Source of the DNA: an uncultured Christensenella sp.
GTDB taxonomy: Bacteria > Bacillota > Clostridia > Christensenellales > UBA3700
NCBI GenBank assembly: GCA_910578245.1
Contig: CAJTPC010000001.1
Coordinates: 62,001 to 126,000, forward strand
Direction: 5' to 3'
DNA length: 64,000 nt
In this document: positions 7,300 to 15,891 of the stretch, piece after piece
How the letters are laid out: each line of letters starts with the position of its first letter
Position numbering within the stretch: the stretch's first letter is position 1
Notes under the pieces: generated by a model
The model's input: the letters and a program-made list of their open reading frames with translations, nothing else
The model's database searches: none
Told to the model about the DNA's origin: nothing
Made by a program: the position numbers and the translations under genes

Positions 7300-9042
7300 C
7301 TATATCAAAGAGCTTATTGCGTTCTGCAACTTCTCGTTACGCTCCAAACTCTTTTGTTTGTTCTCCGCTTTGGTAGAAACGTAGATTTTGAGTTTTGGCT
7401 CTGTCCCGCTCGGACGTATGCAAAGCCATTCATCATCGCCAAACTCGTATTTAATGACGTTGGCGCTTGGCAAGTCCGTCATCTCGATTCTGCCGTCTTC
7501 AAAGTATTTAACCATACCAGCTTCCAAATCGAGTTTGCTTATCATAGGCACGCCTGCAACTTCCGTCAAATCGGTATCTTTGAACTTCTTCATAATGTTG
7601 GCCATCTGTTCCATACCGTCTAAGCCCTTGAACGCAATAGACTTACTGCTCTCCACAAAATAGCCGAACTTGTCAAACAAGGAGTTGAGCTTCTCGTAAA
7701 GCGTAATATTTTTATAGGTATAATAGCAAGCCATCTCAGCAAAGAGCATACTTGCTACGACAGCGTCTTTATCTCGCGCGTGCGTACCCGAAAGATATCC
7801 ATAGCTCTCTTCATAACCAAACATAAAAGTATGCTTGCCGCTGCTCTCCCACTCTTTTATCTTTTCGCCGATAAACTTAAAGCCGGTAAGCACGTCGTAC
7901 ACCGTTGCGCCGTAACTCTTAGCTATCTTGTCTGCAAGACGCGTCGTAACAATCGTCTTGACTACTGCGCTGTTTTTAGGTAAAGTTCCCTCTTCCTTAT
8001 GACGTAAAAGTACGTAGTCCATGAGCATTGCGCCAATCTGATTGCCGTTGAGAAGCATAAACTCGCCTTTGTCGTCCCTAATTGCAATACCCATTCTGTC
8101 GCTGTCGGGGTCGGTGCCTATGACGATATCGCTACCTAACTTGTTGGCAAGGTCAATACCCATTTTGAGCGCGTCAGGCTGTTCGGGATTGGGAACTGCG
8201 ACTGTAGAAAATTCCGTGTCGGGATACTTTTGCTCTTCAACGACAGATACGGAAATCCCCATTTTAGCAAGCATAGTCGTCACGGGTATAAAACCTGAAC
8301 CGTGGATAGGCGAATAGACTATTTTAATATCCTTGCCCACTTTCTCTACCGCTTCTTTTGAAAGCGATAACTTGGATAAAGCGTCGTAATACTTATCGTC
8401 CAAACTCTTGCCGATAACCGTTATATGCTCGCTCAAGGCAAAGCCGTCTTTGCCCTCTATCTCTTTATGGCAAGTAGTCTTGACTTCCTCTTTTGGCAAA
8501 CCAAAGTACGGCGTGTCTTGAATAAACTTGACTACGCCTGCGGTTGCCTCCGGCGACATTTGCGCTCCGTCATCGCCGTATACCTTATATCCGTTGTACT
8601 CCTTGGGATTGTGGCTTGCGGTAATCATAATACCGGCAATACAATTAAGTTCACGTACAGCAAAAGAACACATCGGCACAGGTCTGACGTTCTCAAATAA
8701 AGATACTTTTATGCCGTTGGCGCCAAGCACTCTCGCCGACGTCAATGCAAATTCAAAGGACATACGCCTTGTATCGTAGGAAATAACTACGCCTCTCTTT
8801 GCTTCGTCCTTTCCAAGCGAATTGATATAGTCGCTCAGTCCCTTGGTAGCTCTTGCCACGGTATACTCGTTCATATTGGAAATGCCCATACAGATAGTTC
8901 CGCGCATACCTGCAGTACCAAACGCCAAAGGCAAAGTAAATCTCTCTTTGATTTCCTTCTCGTCGGATGCTATCTCCAAAAGTTCTTTCTTCTGTATCTC
9001 GCTTACGTTGTTAAGCCACAGTTCATAGTCATCTTTATACAT
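7300..9042 (-). CDS. pgcA: Phosphoglucomutase/phosphomannomutase
   Basis: 580 residues, the size of the long bacterial alpha-phosphoglucomutases (PgcA type). It has the active-site phosphoserine loop TASHNP (Ser143), the Mg-binding GTDPDSDR loop near 306-313, the sugar-binding GFKFIGEK and GYEES loops, and the phosphate-binding RPSGTEPKLKIY near the C-terminus. It interconverts glucose-1-phosphate and glucose-6-phosphate for glycogen and envelope sugar metabolism. AGAGGT lies before the ATG. It appears to be a single-gene transcript ending in its own terminator. Confidence 0.93.
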   Translation of the reverse strand: MYKDDYELWLNNVSEIQKKELLEIASDEKEIKERFTLPLAFGTAGMRGTICMGISNMNEYTVARATKGLSDYINSLGKDEAKRGVVISYDTRRMSFEFALTSARVLGANGIKVSLFENVRPVPMCSFAVRELNCIAGIMITASHNPKEYNGYKVYGDDGAQMSPEATAGVVKFIQDTPYFGLPKEEVKTTCHKEIEGKDGFALSEHITVIGKSLDDKYYDALSKLSLSKEAVEKVGKDIKIVYSPIHGSGFIPVTTMLAKMGISVSVVEEQKYPDTEFSTVAVPNPEQPDALKMGIDLANKLGSDIVIGTDPDSDRMGIAIRDDKGEFMLLNGNQIGAMLMDYVLLRHKEEGTLPKNSAVVKTIVTTRLADKIAKSYGATVYDVLTGFKFIGEKIKEWESSGKHTFMFGYEESYGYLSGTHARDKDAVVASMLFAEMACYYTYKNITLYEKLNSLFDKFGYFVESSKSIAFKGLDGMEQMANIMKKFKDTDLTEVAGVPMISKLDLEAGMVKYFEDGRIEMTDLPSANVIKYEFGDDEWLCIRPSGTEPKLKIYVSTKAENKQKSLERNEKLQNAISSLI

Positions 9043-9165
9043 ATATACCTCTCTTGCCGTATAACGGTCTTGTTATTATATTTTTTCTATAAAACGTATG
9101 CTTACTTTGTCATAATACATACGCATTATTATGTCATATCTCGTAACGCAGTGACTCTTTTTTCA

Positions 9166-9326
9166 AAGAGCCTAGAATTAAGCGATGCGTATAAGATTGC
9201 GTTAGCGATTTGCATAATAAGAAGGATACATATCGCAGTCGTACTTTATGTACGTCAAGATATGTAGACGAACTTAGTACGTAAATCGATAGCAAAATTA
9301 ACACACGAGCTTAACGAGAGGCTCTT
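9166..9326. repeat. Copy A of a 160-base dispersed hairpin element
   Basis: Terminal inverted repeats AAGAGCCT (9166-9173) and AGGCTCTT (9319-9326), then TTAAGC / GCTTAA, and an internal stem ATACATATC / GATATGTAG around CGTAC-TTTAT-GTACG. The whole segment folds as one long imperfect hairpin. The core matches 35748-35907: both share GCGTATAAGATTGCG, then GATAAGAAGGATAC or a close variant, then a TAGACGA...CTTAG block. It fills most of the gene-free interval 9043-9324 and overlaps the last codon of the HD gene. Confidence 0.75.
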
Positions 9327-9927
9327 ATTCCCTATCCTCGTCAAAATACGTAGCCATAATATCGGCAATGTGTACGAGCGTAGCGAAAGGGAATTGCGAA
9401 AACGCTTTGCTTATGGAATAATCTCCGCCAATCACGCGCTTATCAAAACCGCCCATGTGCCAATTTATCGCCATAGCCTCTTCTCTGGTAAGACGCATAA
9501 ATCCGCTTATCATATACACTGACTTTTCGCCGTGTCCGTAAGGAAGTTTTTCGTCAACCTGGAAGTACGGCACTTGTTCCCAAGTACCGAATTCGTTCTT
9601 TTGATTACGAAGCGATACCTTGTAATAGTCTACCTTGCACAGGTCGTGCAAGAGCGTTGAAATAGCAATGCTTTCCGCCGAGATATTCTTGAAAAGTGAA
9701 TTATCCTTTCTGTTCTCCGCTTCGACAAGCTCTACCGCCCTGTCATATACGTTGAGCGAATGGTCGCATAGACCGCCCGTAACCGCATTGTGGAACTTAG
9801 AACTTGCAGGCGCTACGAAGAAATCTGTATCGCAAAGCCACTTGAGAAGTTTGTCGCTTCCCTCCCTCTTGATATTCTCCTCGTATATCTTGATAAATCT
9901 CGCCTTGTTGAGTTCTATATCTACCAT
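9325..9927 (-). CDS. HD-domain metal-dependent phosphohydrolase
   Basis: 200 residues. An HD domain is visible: GGLCDHSLNVYDRA carries the first His, LLHDLCK the HD pair, and NWHMGGFD and HIADIMATY the later ligands. It resembles the HD half of YhaM-type exonucleases and other small phosphohydrolases, but no nucleic-acid-binding domain is present. The substrate is unknown. GAGGT precedes the ATG. It lies upstream of the repeat element A and downstream of a separately terminated small gene. Confidence 0.75.
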   Translation of the reverse strand: MVDIELNKARFIKIYEENIKREGSDKLLKWLCDTDFFVAPASSKFHNAVTGGLCDHSLNVYDRAVELVEAENRKDNSLFKNISAESIAISTLLHDLCKVDYYKVSLRNQKNEFGTWEQVPYFQVDEKLPYGHGEKSVYMISGFMRLTREEAMAINWHMGGFDKRVIGGDYSISKAFSQFPFATLVHIADIMATYFDEDRE

Positions 9928-10014
9928 AGCTACCTCGCTTGTAATTACTGTAATTTAATTATAGATTTATTTATATAAAAAGTCAACCTCAAAGACAATA
10001 AAGCCGCTTCGCAT

Positions 10015-10041
10015 TAAAAAACGCAGGTCAACGACCTACGT
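10015..10041 (-). terminator. Terminator of the 55-residue protein gene
   Basis: Minus-strand stem ACGTAGGTC / GACCTGCGT, loop GTT, followed by TTTTTT. It is one of several terminators here that carry an AGGTC/GACCTGC core. Confidence 0.85.
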
Positions 10042-10052
10042 CTTTCTAGATA

Positions 10053-10220
10053 TTACTTCTCGACTAAGTCGTAGAATTTGAATTGAGAATTCTTTAGTCT
10101 ATTCTGCGCCCAATTCACGACATAGTTTCTATCGCCTCTAATAGTTTCCGTAAACGCAGCGCATCCCGACTTAAAAGCCATCTCGTTAAGATAATATCTT
10201 ATCTGCCAACTCTTTGCCAT
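10053..10220 (-). CDS. Small conserved-looking protein, function unknown
   Basis: 55 residues from ATG 10220, chosen because AAAGGAGG lies 5 bases upstream. The sequence (MAKSWQIRYYLNEMAFKSG..., with NWAQNRLKNSQFKFYDLVEK at the end) has the look of small modified-base or peptide-level proteins but no motif I can name. The strong ribosome site and its own terminator support that it is real. It is monocistronic, next to the DUF262 block. Confidence 0.65.
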   Translation of the reverse strand: MAKSWQIRYYLNEMAFKSGCAAFTETIRGDRNYVVNWAQNRLKNSQFKFYDLVEK

Positions 10221-10289
10221 AACAACCTCCTTTGTGATTTTATACTTCAATCATATCAAAGACGTTGTACCATAAACGGGATAACGAGG

Positions 10290-12179
10290 TTAATCCATAT
10301 TAAATTTTAATAAATTTATCATTTCCTCTTGGTGTTTTTTATAACCGTCATTTCGCCAGATATCGTCACTCGTCGTCCAGGCGCTCATCAATCTCAACTT
10401 CAAGCTCCCATTTTTGGCGGCATCGTTAGTCTTCTTTGAAACGGGACTTGCATTGGAAAACCTAGAGTTAATCTCGCGAGAAACTATACAAAGATTGCCA
10501 AAGCTATCTCGCAAGTATTTCCCGTTTTCTTTATCTTCCCAAGGGGCGCAACTGCCACCTGAGGGGTGTTGGGGGTACCAATGCTCTACGGAATTTCTAA
10601 ACTCAAATACGAAATTACCAAAATCTAAACTTTTATATTTTTCATTATTATTGCGCTCTTTCCAAAGCAGATAGTCAAGATAGTTGAATATTATATGCGG
10701 AGTACCTACACCTTGCATATAATCCTTTTCTTGGACAAACTTCTTTACTTCTTCTTTTGCAATACTCTCAATCGAGTCCTTTGCGTTGCTTAGCTTACTT
10801 CCGTCACTACATAGACACTTCAGATATTGCGTTATCCAGTGCATGACTTTAGCCGACGTATACGACACACGCATACAAGACTGCAACTTAAGATTATCGT
10901 CAAATGATAGCCCGTCGAAAGTCGTATCATTGTAATAAGCGCTTTTCTTTGACTTAGAGTTCGAAACGCATAGCTCCTTTAGACTCCACTTGCCGTCTTT
11001 ATCGTCGGATAGATACTCACGCTTTATTACGTACTTGTCAAAGAGAAAACGACACTTCAGCAGACACTCGATAAATTGGAGAGAAAAACTTTCTTTATCC
11101 TCATTATATTTATTCTTTATTACGTCGTCAAAGGTCTTTACGAGTTTCTTATCGTCTAGCGATAGCTCCTTGTTATCGTCTACAAGTACCTTTAACGTGT
11201 GCAGTAAGAAGTACGGAAAGGATATGATACTTTCAAATCTTACGTTCTTTCCTTCCTTGACAACTCCCTCGTATTTTTGCTCCAAACTTTGGCGCTTAGA
11301 TATTTCAATGGCGCTTAGTTTCGTCGTACTCTCGTCTGTCGTGTCCGACTGCTCGTCTATCATGTCCGACTGCTCGTCTGTCGGGTTTTTCCCGAGAAGC
11401 TCACACAACTTATTAAAGTCGGGACTGCTATTCCACTCCTCGCCGAATAAAGCTTCTCTCTGCCTTGGCGAGAAACGCATCTGTATGTAGCAATTCATTT
11501 CTCTGCAAGCGTCCCAGACAATTGCAAACGCCTTTTGCTTAATCTTATCCCCTTTGAGAGGCTCCATAAGTTTTGCCTTGAGTATATCGTGTTGTTCAAG
11601 CTGTTCGCCTCGCACGTTCATAATCTCGAAATAGCGATTGAGGTCGGTATGCTTTGGCACCTCGATACGGAACAATTTGACCTTATTTAATTTCTCTCTA
11701 AAGGTATCCTTATCTATTACGTTTCCCTTTTCTTTAACGCTAAATTTAGCGATAATATGTTTCTTGCCTTCTCGCAACGACTCCTCTATTTTATCCTCGT
11801 CGTCCGTATTGACGAATAAGTTATCGCCAGTTTTATCTAATAAATAATTGAGAGTATAATTGGACCTTTCTCTACACTCAAAACTCAACCTGTCTTTGCC
11901 CCAACTATATCCTAGATAATTTAGCAAAAGATAGAGCGCTGTCAAACGCTGTTGACCGTCGATTACTTCGAATTTCCCGTCTTTATTGACGTGTACTATT
12001 AACGACCCGAGATAATAATGGTCTGCGTCAAAATCGTAGATATCGTCAATCAACTGGCATATCTCATCGTTTCCCCAAGCAAAAGCGCGTTGGTACAGCG
12101 GAATAATATATTGGTCGCTACCTTGCGAAAAAATCGTATTTTCGCCGTCTACGATATTAAGTACTTTAATTTCGCTCAT
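10290..12179 (-). CDS. DUF262-DUF1524 (GmrSD/SspE-like) nuclease
   Basis: 629 residues. The N-terminal DUF262 domain has YQRAFAW (29-35) and the nucleotide-linked DGQQR (74-78). The C-terminus has a DUF1524-type HNH region: EHWYPQHP at 532-539, GNLCIVSREIN about 30 residues on, then conserved Lys/Asn. This is the architecture of the type IV modification-dependent GmrSD nuclease and of SspE. The family couples NTP hydrolysis to DNA nicking or cleavage. A 21-base tandem duplication gives two DEQSD copies near residue 270. It overlaps the upstream DUF262 gene by 14 bases and is the last gene of a WYL-DUF262-DUF262 operon. Confidence 0.82.
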   Translation of the reverse strand: MSEIKVLNIVDGENTIFSQGSDQYIIPLYQRAFAWGNDEICQLIDDIYDFDADHYYLGSLIVHVNKDGKFEVIDGQQRLTALYLLLNYLGYSWGKDRLSFECRERSNYTLNYLLDKTGDNLFVNTDDEDKIEESLREGKKHIIAKFSVKEKGNVIDKDTFREKLNKVKLFRIEVPKHTDLNRYFEIMNVRGEQLEQHDILKAKLMEPLKGDKIKQKAFAIVWDACREMNCYIQMRFSPRQREALFGEEWNSSPDFNKLCELLGKNPTDEQSDMIDEQSDTTDESTTKLSAIEISKRQSLEQKYEGVVKEGKNVRFESIISFPYFLLHTLKVLVDDNKELSLDDKKLVKTFDDVIKNKYNEDKESFSLQFIECLLKCRFLFDKYVIKREYLSDDKDGKWSLKELCVSNSKSKKSAYYNDTTFDGLSFDDNLKLQSCMRVSYTSAKVMHWITQYLKCLCSDGSKLSNAKDSIESIAKEEVKKFVQEKDYMQGVGTPHIIFNYLDYLLWKERNNNEKYKSLDFGNFVFEFRNSVEHWYPQHPSGGSCAPWEDKENGKYLRDSFGNLCIVSREINSRFSNASPVSKKTNDAAKNGSLKLRLMSAWTTSDDIWRNDGYKKHQEEMINLLKFNMD

Positions 12180-13470
12180 CTTTAACCCCCATTAGTCCTT
12201 TTAGCGTTTCATATAAGCCTTGCCATTTATCGGATCCAGGCTTATCTGGTTCTCTTACGACGTCAATACGCAGACTGGCAATTTCGCTATGACTACGCGC
12301 CGTAGCTATCTTAAAGAACATAGGTATATTATTGGTGTAGCCTCTATCCTCGCTACCTATTGCGTAATTATTAATTGAGCCAAGTCCAAGGTAATTCATA
12401 TCAACTCGTATCATCATTGCCCATACGAAGAGCTTCTTCACCGCCATTTCGTCAAGCGAATGAAATCTATCGTAATAAAAAAGTAGAGCGCAATAGAAAA
12501 GATTTACCGCATAACTAAAGCCTACGGAACGTTGATTCTCCTTTTCTTCCAAACACTCTTTGATGATTTGCAAAAACTTTTCACCTTTGCTAATCTCTTT
12601 TTTTAGTTCCTGCAAAAGGTCGTTGTAATACTCGACCATAAGGAAAAAGTCCTTACCTGCGCTAATAGGTTGGTCAATCTGAAAGTAAGGCATTGCCTTA
12701 TAGACTCGTTGAGCGTACGTATACGATAAGCTTTGCGAATTTACTCCCTTATATTCGTCGATATCTTGCGCTGTGAAAGGTTTTGCTTTTTCCTTTCTAG
12801 CCCACTTCAATATTCGATATAAATAGTCGGAGAACAACCCTCTTATCTTAGACGGAGAAATATCTTCCCACCGCTTTATCACGTTGGCTTTTTCAAAATC
12901 AAACTCGCTCATTTCCCGCAAGTGATAAGCCTTTAATAGGTCGTGCGGGTCAAGAGCTCTACCTCGAGTGTTCTGCGAGTCAAACAGTTGAAAAGCTTCC
13001 GTCTGTTCGTCTACTTCCAAGACTACCGCTTCTAAAATCTTATCAAATGCGTAGAGTATGTCTTTTTTCTTCCCCTTGTTAATTGACAGCCATTCTCTAA
13101 TAAATCTATCGTTGTCGAAAATATTACTTTGAGATTCGCTATCGCCAAATGGATGCTCTAGTATTTTATTTCTAAAATTCAGGTCAAGCTCATACTTAAT
13201 CAAGGACAGCGTAATGAGTCGCTGTTGTCCGTCGACGACCTCTAATTCTTCTTTGTCCTTTGACTTATATAAGATTACAGAGCCAACTCGGTACTTAAAG
13301 CCGTCGTAGTCAGGGCGTTTGCTGTCGGCTATAGCCGTACAAATATCCTCAAGCAAGTCGGACACGTTCTTGCGCGTCCACTTGTAAGGACGTTGATAAT
13401 CAGGAATAACTATAGGCTTATTAAGCAGTTCTTCTACCGATACGGGTTTTTCAGGTATGTAATTACTCAT
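12166..13470 (-). CDS. DUF262 protein without HNH domain
   Basis: 434 residues from ATG 13470 (AAGGAG 4 bases upstream; an earlier start at 13488 is not supported). The DUF262 motifs YQRPYKW (25-31) and VVDGQQRL (78-85) are clear, and GSVILY matches the family's first strand. The rest is helical with no EHxxP/HNH signature, so it may be an NTPase or regulatory partner of the nuclease encoded by the overlapping next gene. Paired DUF262 genes are a recurring defence-type arrangement; a direct role here is inference. Confidence 0.8.
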   Translation of the reverse strand: MSNYIPEKPVSVEELLNKPIVIPDYQRPYKWTRKNVSDLLEDICTAIADSKRPDYDGFKYRVGSVILYKSKDKEELEVVDGQQRLITLSLIKYELDLNFRNKILEHPFGDSESQSNIFDNDRFIREWLSINKGKKKDILYAFDKILEAVVLEVDEQTEAFQLFDSQNTRGRALDPHDLLKAYHLREMSEFDFEKANVIKRWEDISPSKIRGLFSDYLYRILKWARKEKAKPFTAQDIDEYKGVNSQSLSYTYAQRVYKAMPYFQIDQPISAGKDFFLMVEYYNDLLQELKKEISKGEKFLQIIKECLEEKENQRSVGFSYAVNLFYCALLFYYDRFHSLDEMAVKKLFVWAMMIRVDMNYLGLGSINNYAIGSEDRGYTNNIPMFFKIATARSHSEIASLRIDVVREPDKPGSDKWQGLYETLKGLMGVKDERN

Positions 13471-13484
13471 ATAACTCCTTGCAA

Positions 13485-14465
13485 TCAATCGTATTTCTTT
13501 TTAGCTTTACTTATGTTTTCCTTGATTTGTTCCCTCAAAGACAAGGGCGAGATAATCTCCACGCTATTGAGGTACTGCATAGCCCAATACTCCATTGCGT
13601 ATGGGCTGGCTTTGACGGTAACGATATGTCTGCCGTCCATCTCTTGTGTCTTGAAGTCGAAGCCAAACCAGTCAACGACTTGGTCAATCATCCATTCGCC
13701 TTCAATGATAAAAGAAATATTTTCAGGTTCATCAGAAAACATATACGGCAACGCTGAAGAAAAACGCTTGTAATCTATACCGTTCTTATAGCCGTCGATA
13801 GAGCGTAAATTTGTTGCGTTGTCTTCCAAAAGCTCTATATTTGTGATTCTATCTAGACGAAAATAGCTTATATGTTGCCACTTTTCTTGATAAGCCATTA
13901 AAAAGTATCTTTGATTGTGAAGTATCATTTGGTAGGGGCTGACGGTATGTATCGCCGAGCGGTGGAACTTCTTGTCCTTGCCGTACTTGTTGTAGTCGAA
14001 CTTGATTTTACGGTTTTTCTCTATCGCCTCGTCTATGACCTCAATATTATAAAACAGCGCCACATTCTCCGACTTATTCCAGTCGTTGACGGAATACACA
14101 TTCTTTATATGTGATTTGAAATATTTATTAGAAAGCGTAGAAAGTTTCTCTATCAGCGCTTTAGAATGTTTTGCAGTAATATGTTGACTTGCCAGTACGC
14201 TGTCGGAGAGTAAGCGAAGTTCTGAGTCCTCAAACAAACGAGAGTTGAGATATGAGCCTTTCTTGGTTGTTTCCACATCATAGCCTACGTCTTGCAACAA
14301 AGCTATGTTACGCCCTATGGCTTTGCGCTCAATGGTAACATTATACATTAAATCCAACTTGTTGGTTATTTCATCGTGTGTCATTGGATGCGCGCTATCT
14401 GTATATCTTTCCAAAATCTGCAGTATACGAATAAGCGCAAGTTTCTTTGGCTCAAATGATTGCAT
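13485..14465 (-). CDS. WYL-domain transcriptional regulator of the DUF262 pair
   Basis: 326 residues: an N-terminal winged HTH (residues 8-70, ending in a DVGYDVET wing), then a WYL domain with KIKFDYNKYG, SPYQMILHNQRYFLMAYQEK and the FRLDRI end, then a WCX-like C-terminal region. WYL regulators often sense nucleic acid or nucleotide ligands and control defence operons. It starts the operon, ending 14 bases before the first DUF262 gene. Its promoter overlaps the end of the AAA+ protease gene. Confidence 0.87.
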   Translation of the reverse strand: MQSFEPKKLALIRILQILERYTDSAHPMTHDEITNKLDLMYNVTIERKAIGRNIALLQDVGYDVETTKKGSYLNSRLFEDSELRLLSDSVLASQHITAKHSKALIEKLSTLSNKYFKSHIKNVYSVNDWNKSENVALFYNIEVIDEAIEKNRKIKFDYNKYGKDKKFHRSAIHTVSPYQMILHNQRYFLMAYQEKWQHISYFRLDRITNIELLEDNATNLRSIDGYKNGIDYKRFSSALPYMFSDEPENISFIIEGEWMIDQVVDWFGFDFKTQEMDGRHIVTVKASPYAMEYWAMQYLNSVEIISPLSLREQIKENISKAKKKYD

Positions 14466-14491
14466 ATTGTATCCTCGTTATATTTAGGGGT

Positions 14492-14520
14492 ATTATACAA
14501 TATTTATTGCGCCTAGTCAA
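14492..14520 (-). promoter_or_regulatory. Promoter of the WYL-DUF262 operon
   Basis: Minus strand TTGACT (14515-14520), 17 bases, TATAAT (14492-14497). The -35 element lies over the stop codon of the upstream protease gene, so the operon has its own start. Confidence 0.7.
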
Positions 14521-15787
14521 CATTATATCCTGAAGCAATGCGTATGATATCGTCATAAATCAATATCTCTTTTGCAAGTAATTCTTTGGCGATTGCATCC
14601 AAAAGCGCTTTGTGTTTTGATAAAAGTTCCTTTGCTTCATTATAATATTCATCTAGTAATTGCGTTGCTTTGATTTGATTCTTATCAATCTGAGCATAAG
14701 ATTGACTATCATTATACGCGTCTGTCGTATAGCAGTATTCAAACCCGTGAACACAAATCGACTGCAAATTGTCTTGTATTATTCCCATAGCTTTCTCAAC
14801 GTCTTTTGCTACCCCAACGTCTACAATTCCAAATTGCAATTCGCTACCGGCTTTTCCCGCAAGCGCCGTTAAGATTTTGTAGCGTATATCTTCAAAATTC
14901 GAAGTTTTTACTTCTTCTCCAACTCTACATAAACCGCATGCGCCGTCGTATCCGCACCGTCCAATGGCAAGACAACCGACGCTCCTATGAGCAAGCAAAT
15001 TCATTACGGCGTGTCCCGCTTCATGGTAAGCTATAAAAGGCTTAGCCTTATCGTCTTTTGGCAGAGACGCGCGCTCAATCAACACCATAGATATTGCCTC
15101 GCGTATATGGTCAAGCGTTATTTCTGACGCTCCGTCGAACACGGCGCAAATACCCGCCTCGTTGACCACTCTCTCAAGTGTGGCGCAAGAACATTTGCAC
15201 AAAATATGAGCTAAAGATTCTGGCTTAACGTCAGGAGATATTCTTTTTGACGCAAGATAATGACGAATTATTTTTACGGAGTCCTCATACGGCGGCGCAG
15301 AAAATTTCAACCTCTTCCCAAATCGTCCGTCGCGCAAAAGTGAGCCTGGCAAATTGTCAATATCGTTGGAAGTAGCTATGACGAACACGTCTGAAGATTG
15401 AATATCCTCAAGTCCCGTCTGAATAGCCACAAACTCTTCCTTGTTGCAATCTTGTCGCAAATTATCTTCTGCGAACTTATCCATATCGTCAAAAAATATA
15501 ATTGATGGAGCTTCTTTGATAGCATTTTCAAAAGTTACCTTAATTTCATTTACAAATTCGCCGTTTGACTTATTTTTTTTACAATGAAAAACTTTTCTGC
15601 CACACTGCGAAATAAATGCTTTTGCCATTAGCGTTTTGCCAAGTCCCGGTTCTCCATATAGCAAGATAGCTTTTGGCAAAGCTATACCCAAAGTTTCGTA
15701 CTTCTCTCGATTATGTAATGTGTCGCATAGTCGAATCATTTCTTGTTTCTCTAATTCGTATCCGAATATCTTATCAAATTCGTTCAT
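14513..15787 (-). CDS. Soluble FtsH-like AAA+ metalloprotease
   Basis: 424 residues. The AAA+ domain has Walker A GEPGLGKT (45-52), a Walker B IIFFDDMD (96-103; DDMD instead of the usual DEID), sensor ATSN (138-141) and arginine finger LRDGRF (151-156). The M41 peptidase domain has zinc motif HEAGH (255-259) and a downstream Asp in VGVAKDVEKA. Unlike FtsH (about 600 residues) it has no transmembrane segments at the N-terminus, so it should act in the cytosol. AAGGAG lies 9 bases before the ATG. It is just upstream of the WYL-DUF262 operon; a shared role is possible but not shown. Confidence 0.82.
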   Translation of the reverse strand: MNEFDKIFGYELEKQEMIRLCDTLHNREKYETLGIALPKAILLYGEPGLGKTLMAKAFISQCGRKVFHCKKNKSNGEFVNEIKVTFENAIKEAPSIIFFDDMDKFAEDNLRQDCNKEEFVAIQTGLEDIQSSDVFVIATSNDIDNLPGSLLRDGRFGKRLKFSAPPYEDSVKIIRHYLASKRISPDVKPESLAHILCKCSCATLERVVNEAGICAVFDGASEITLDHIREAISMVLIERASLPKDDKAKPFIAYHEAGHAVMNLLAHRSVGCLAIGRCGYDGACGLCRVGEEVKTSNFEDIRYKILTALAGKAGSELQFGIVDVGVAKDVEKAMGIIQDNLQSICVHGFEYCYTTDAYNDSQSYAQIDKNQIKATQLLDEYYNEAKELLSKHKALLDAIAKELLAKEILIYDDIIRIASGYNVD

Positions 15788-15863
15788 AATAGTTTTCTCC
15801 TTTTTGTTTATTAAAAGTCTAACATACTAATTATCCCAAAAATGTCGCAACACCTTGAAAATT

Positions 15864-15891
15864 AAAAATGCAGGTCATTGCCTGCATTTTT
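15864..15891. terminator. Bidirectional terminator after vanW
   Basis: 11-base perfect stem AAAAATGCAGG / CCTGCATTTTT, loop TCATTG, directly after the vanW stop codon. Confidence 0.85.
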
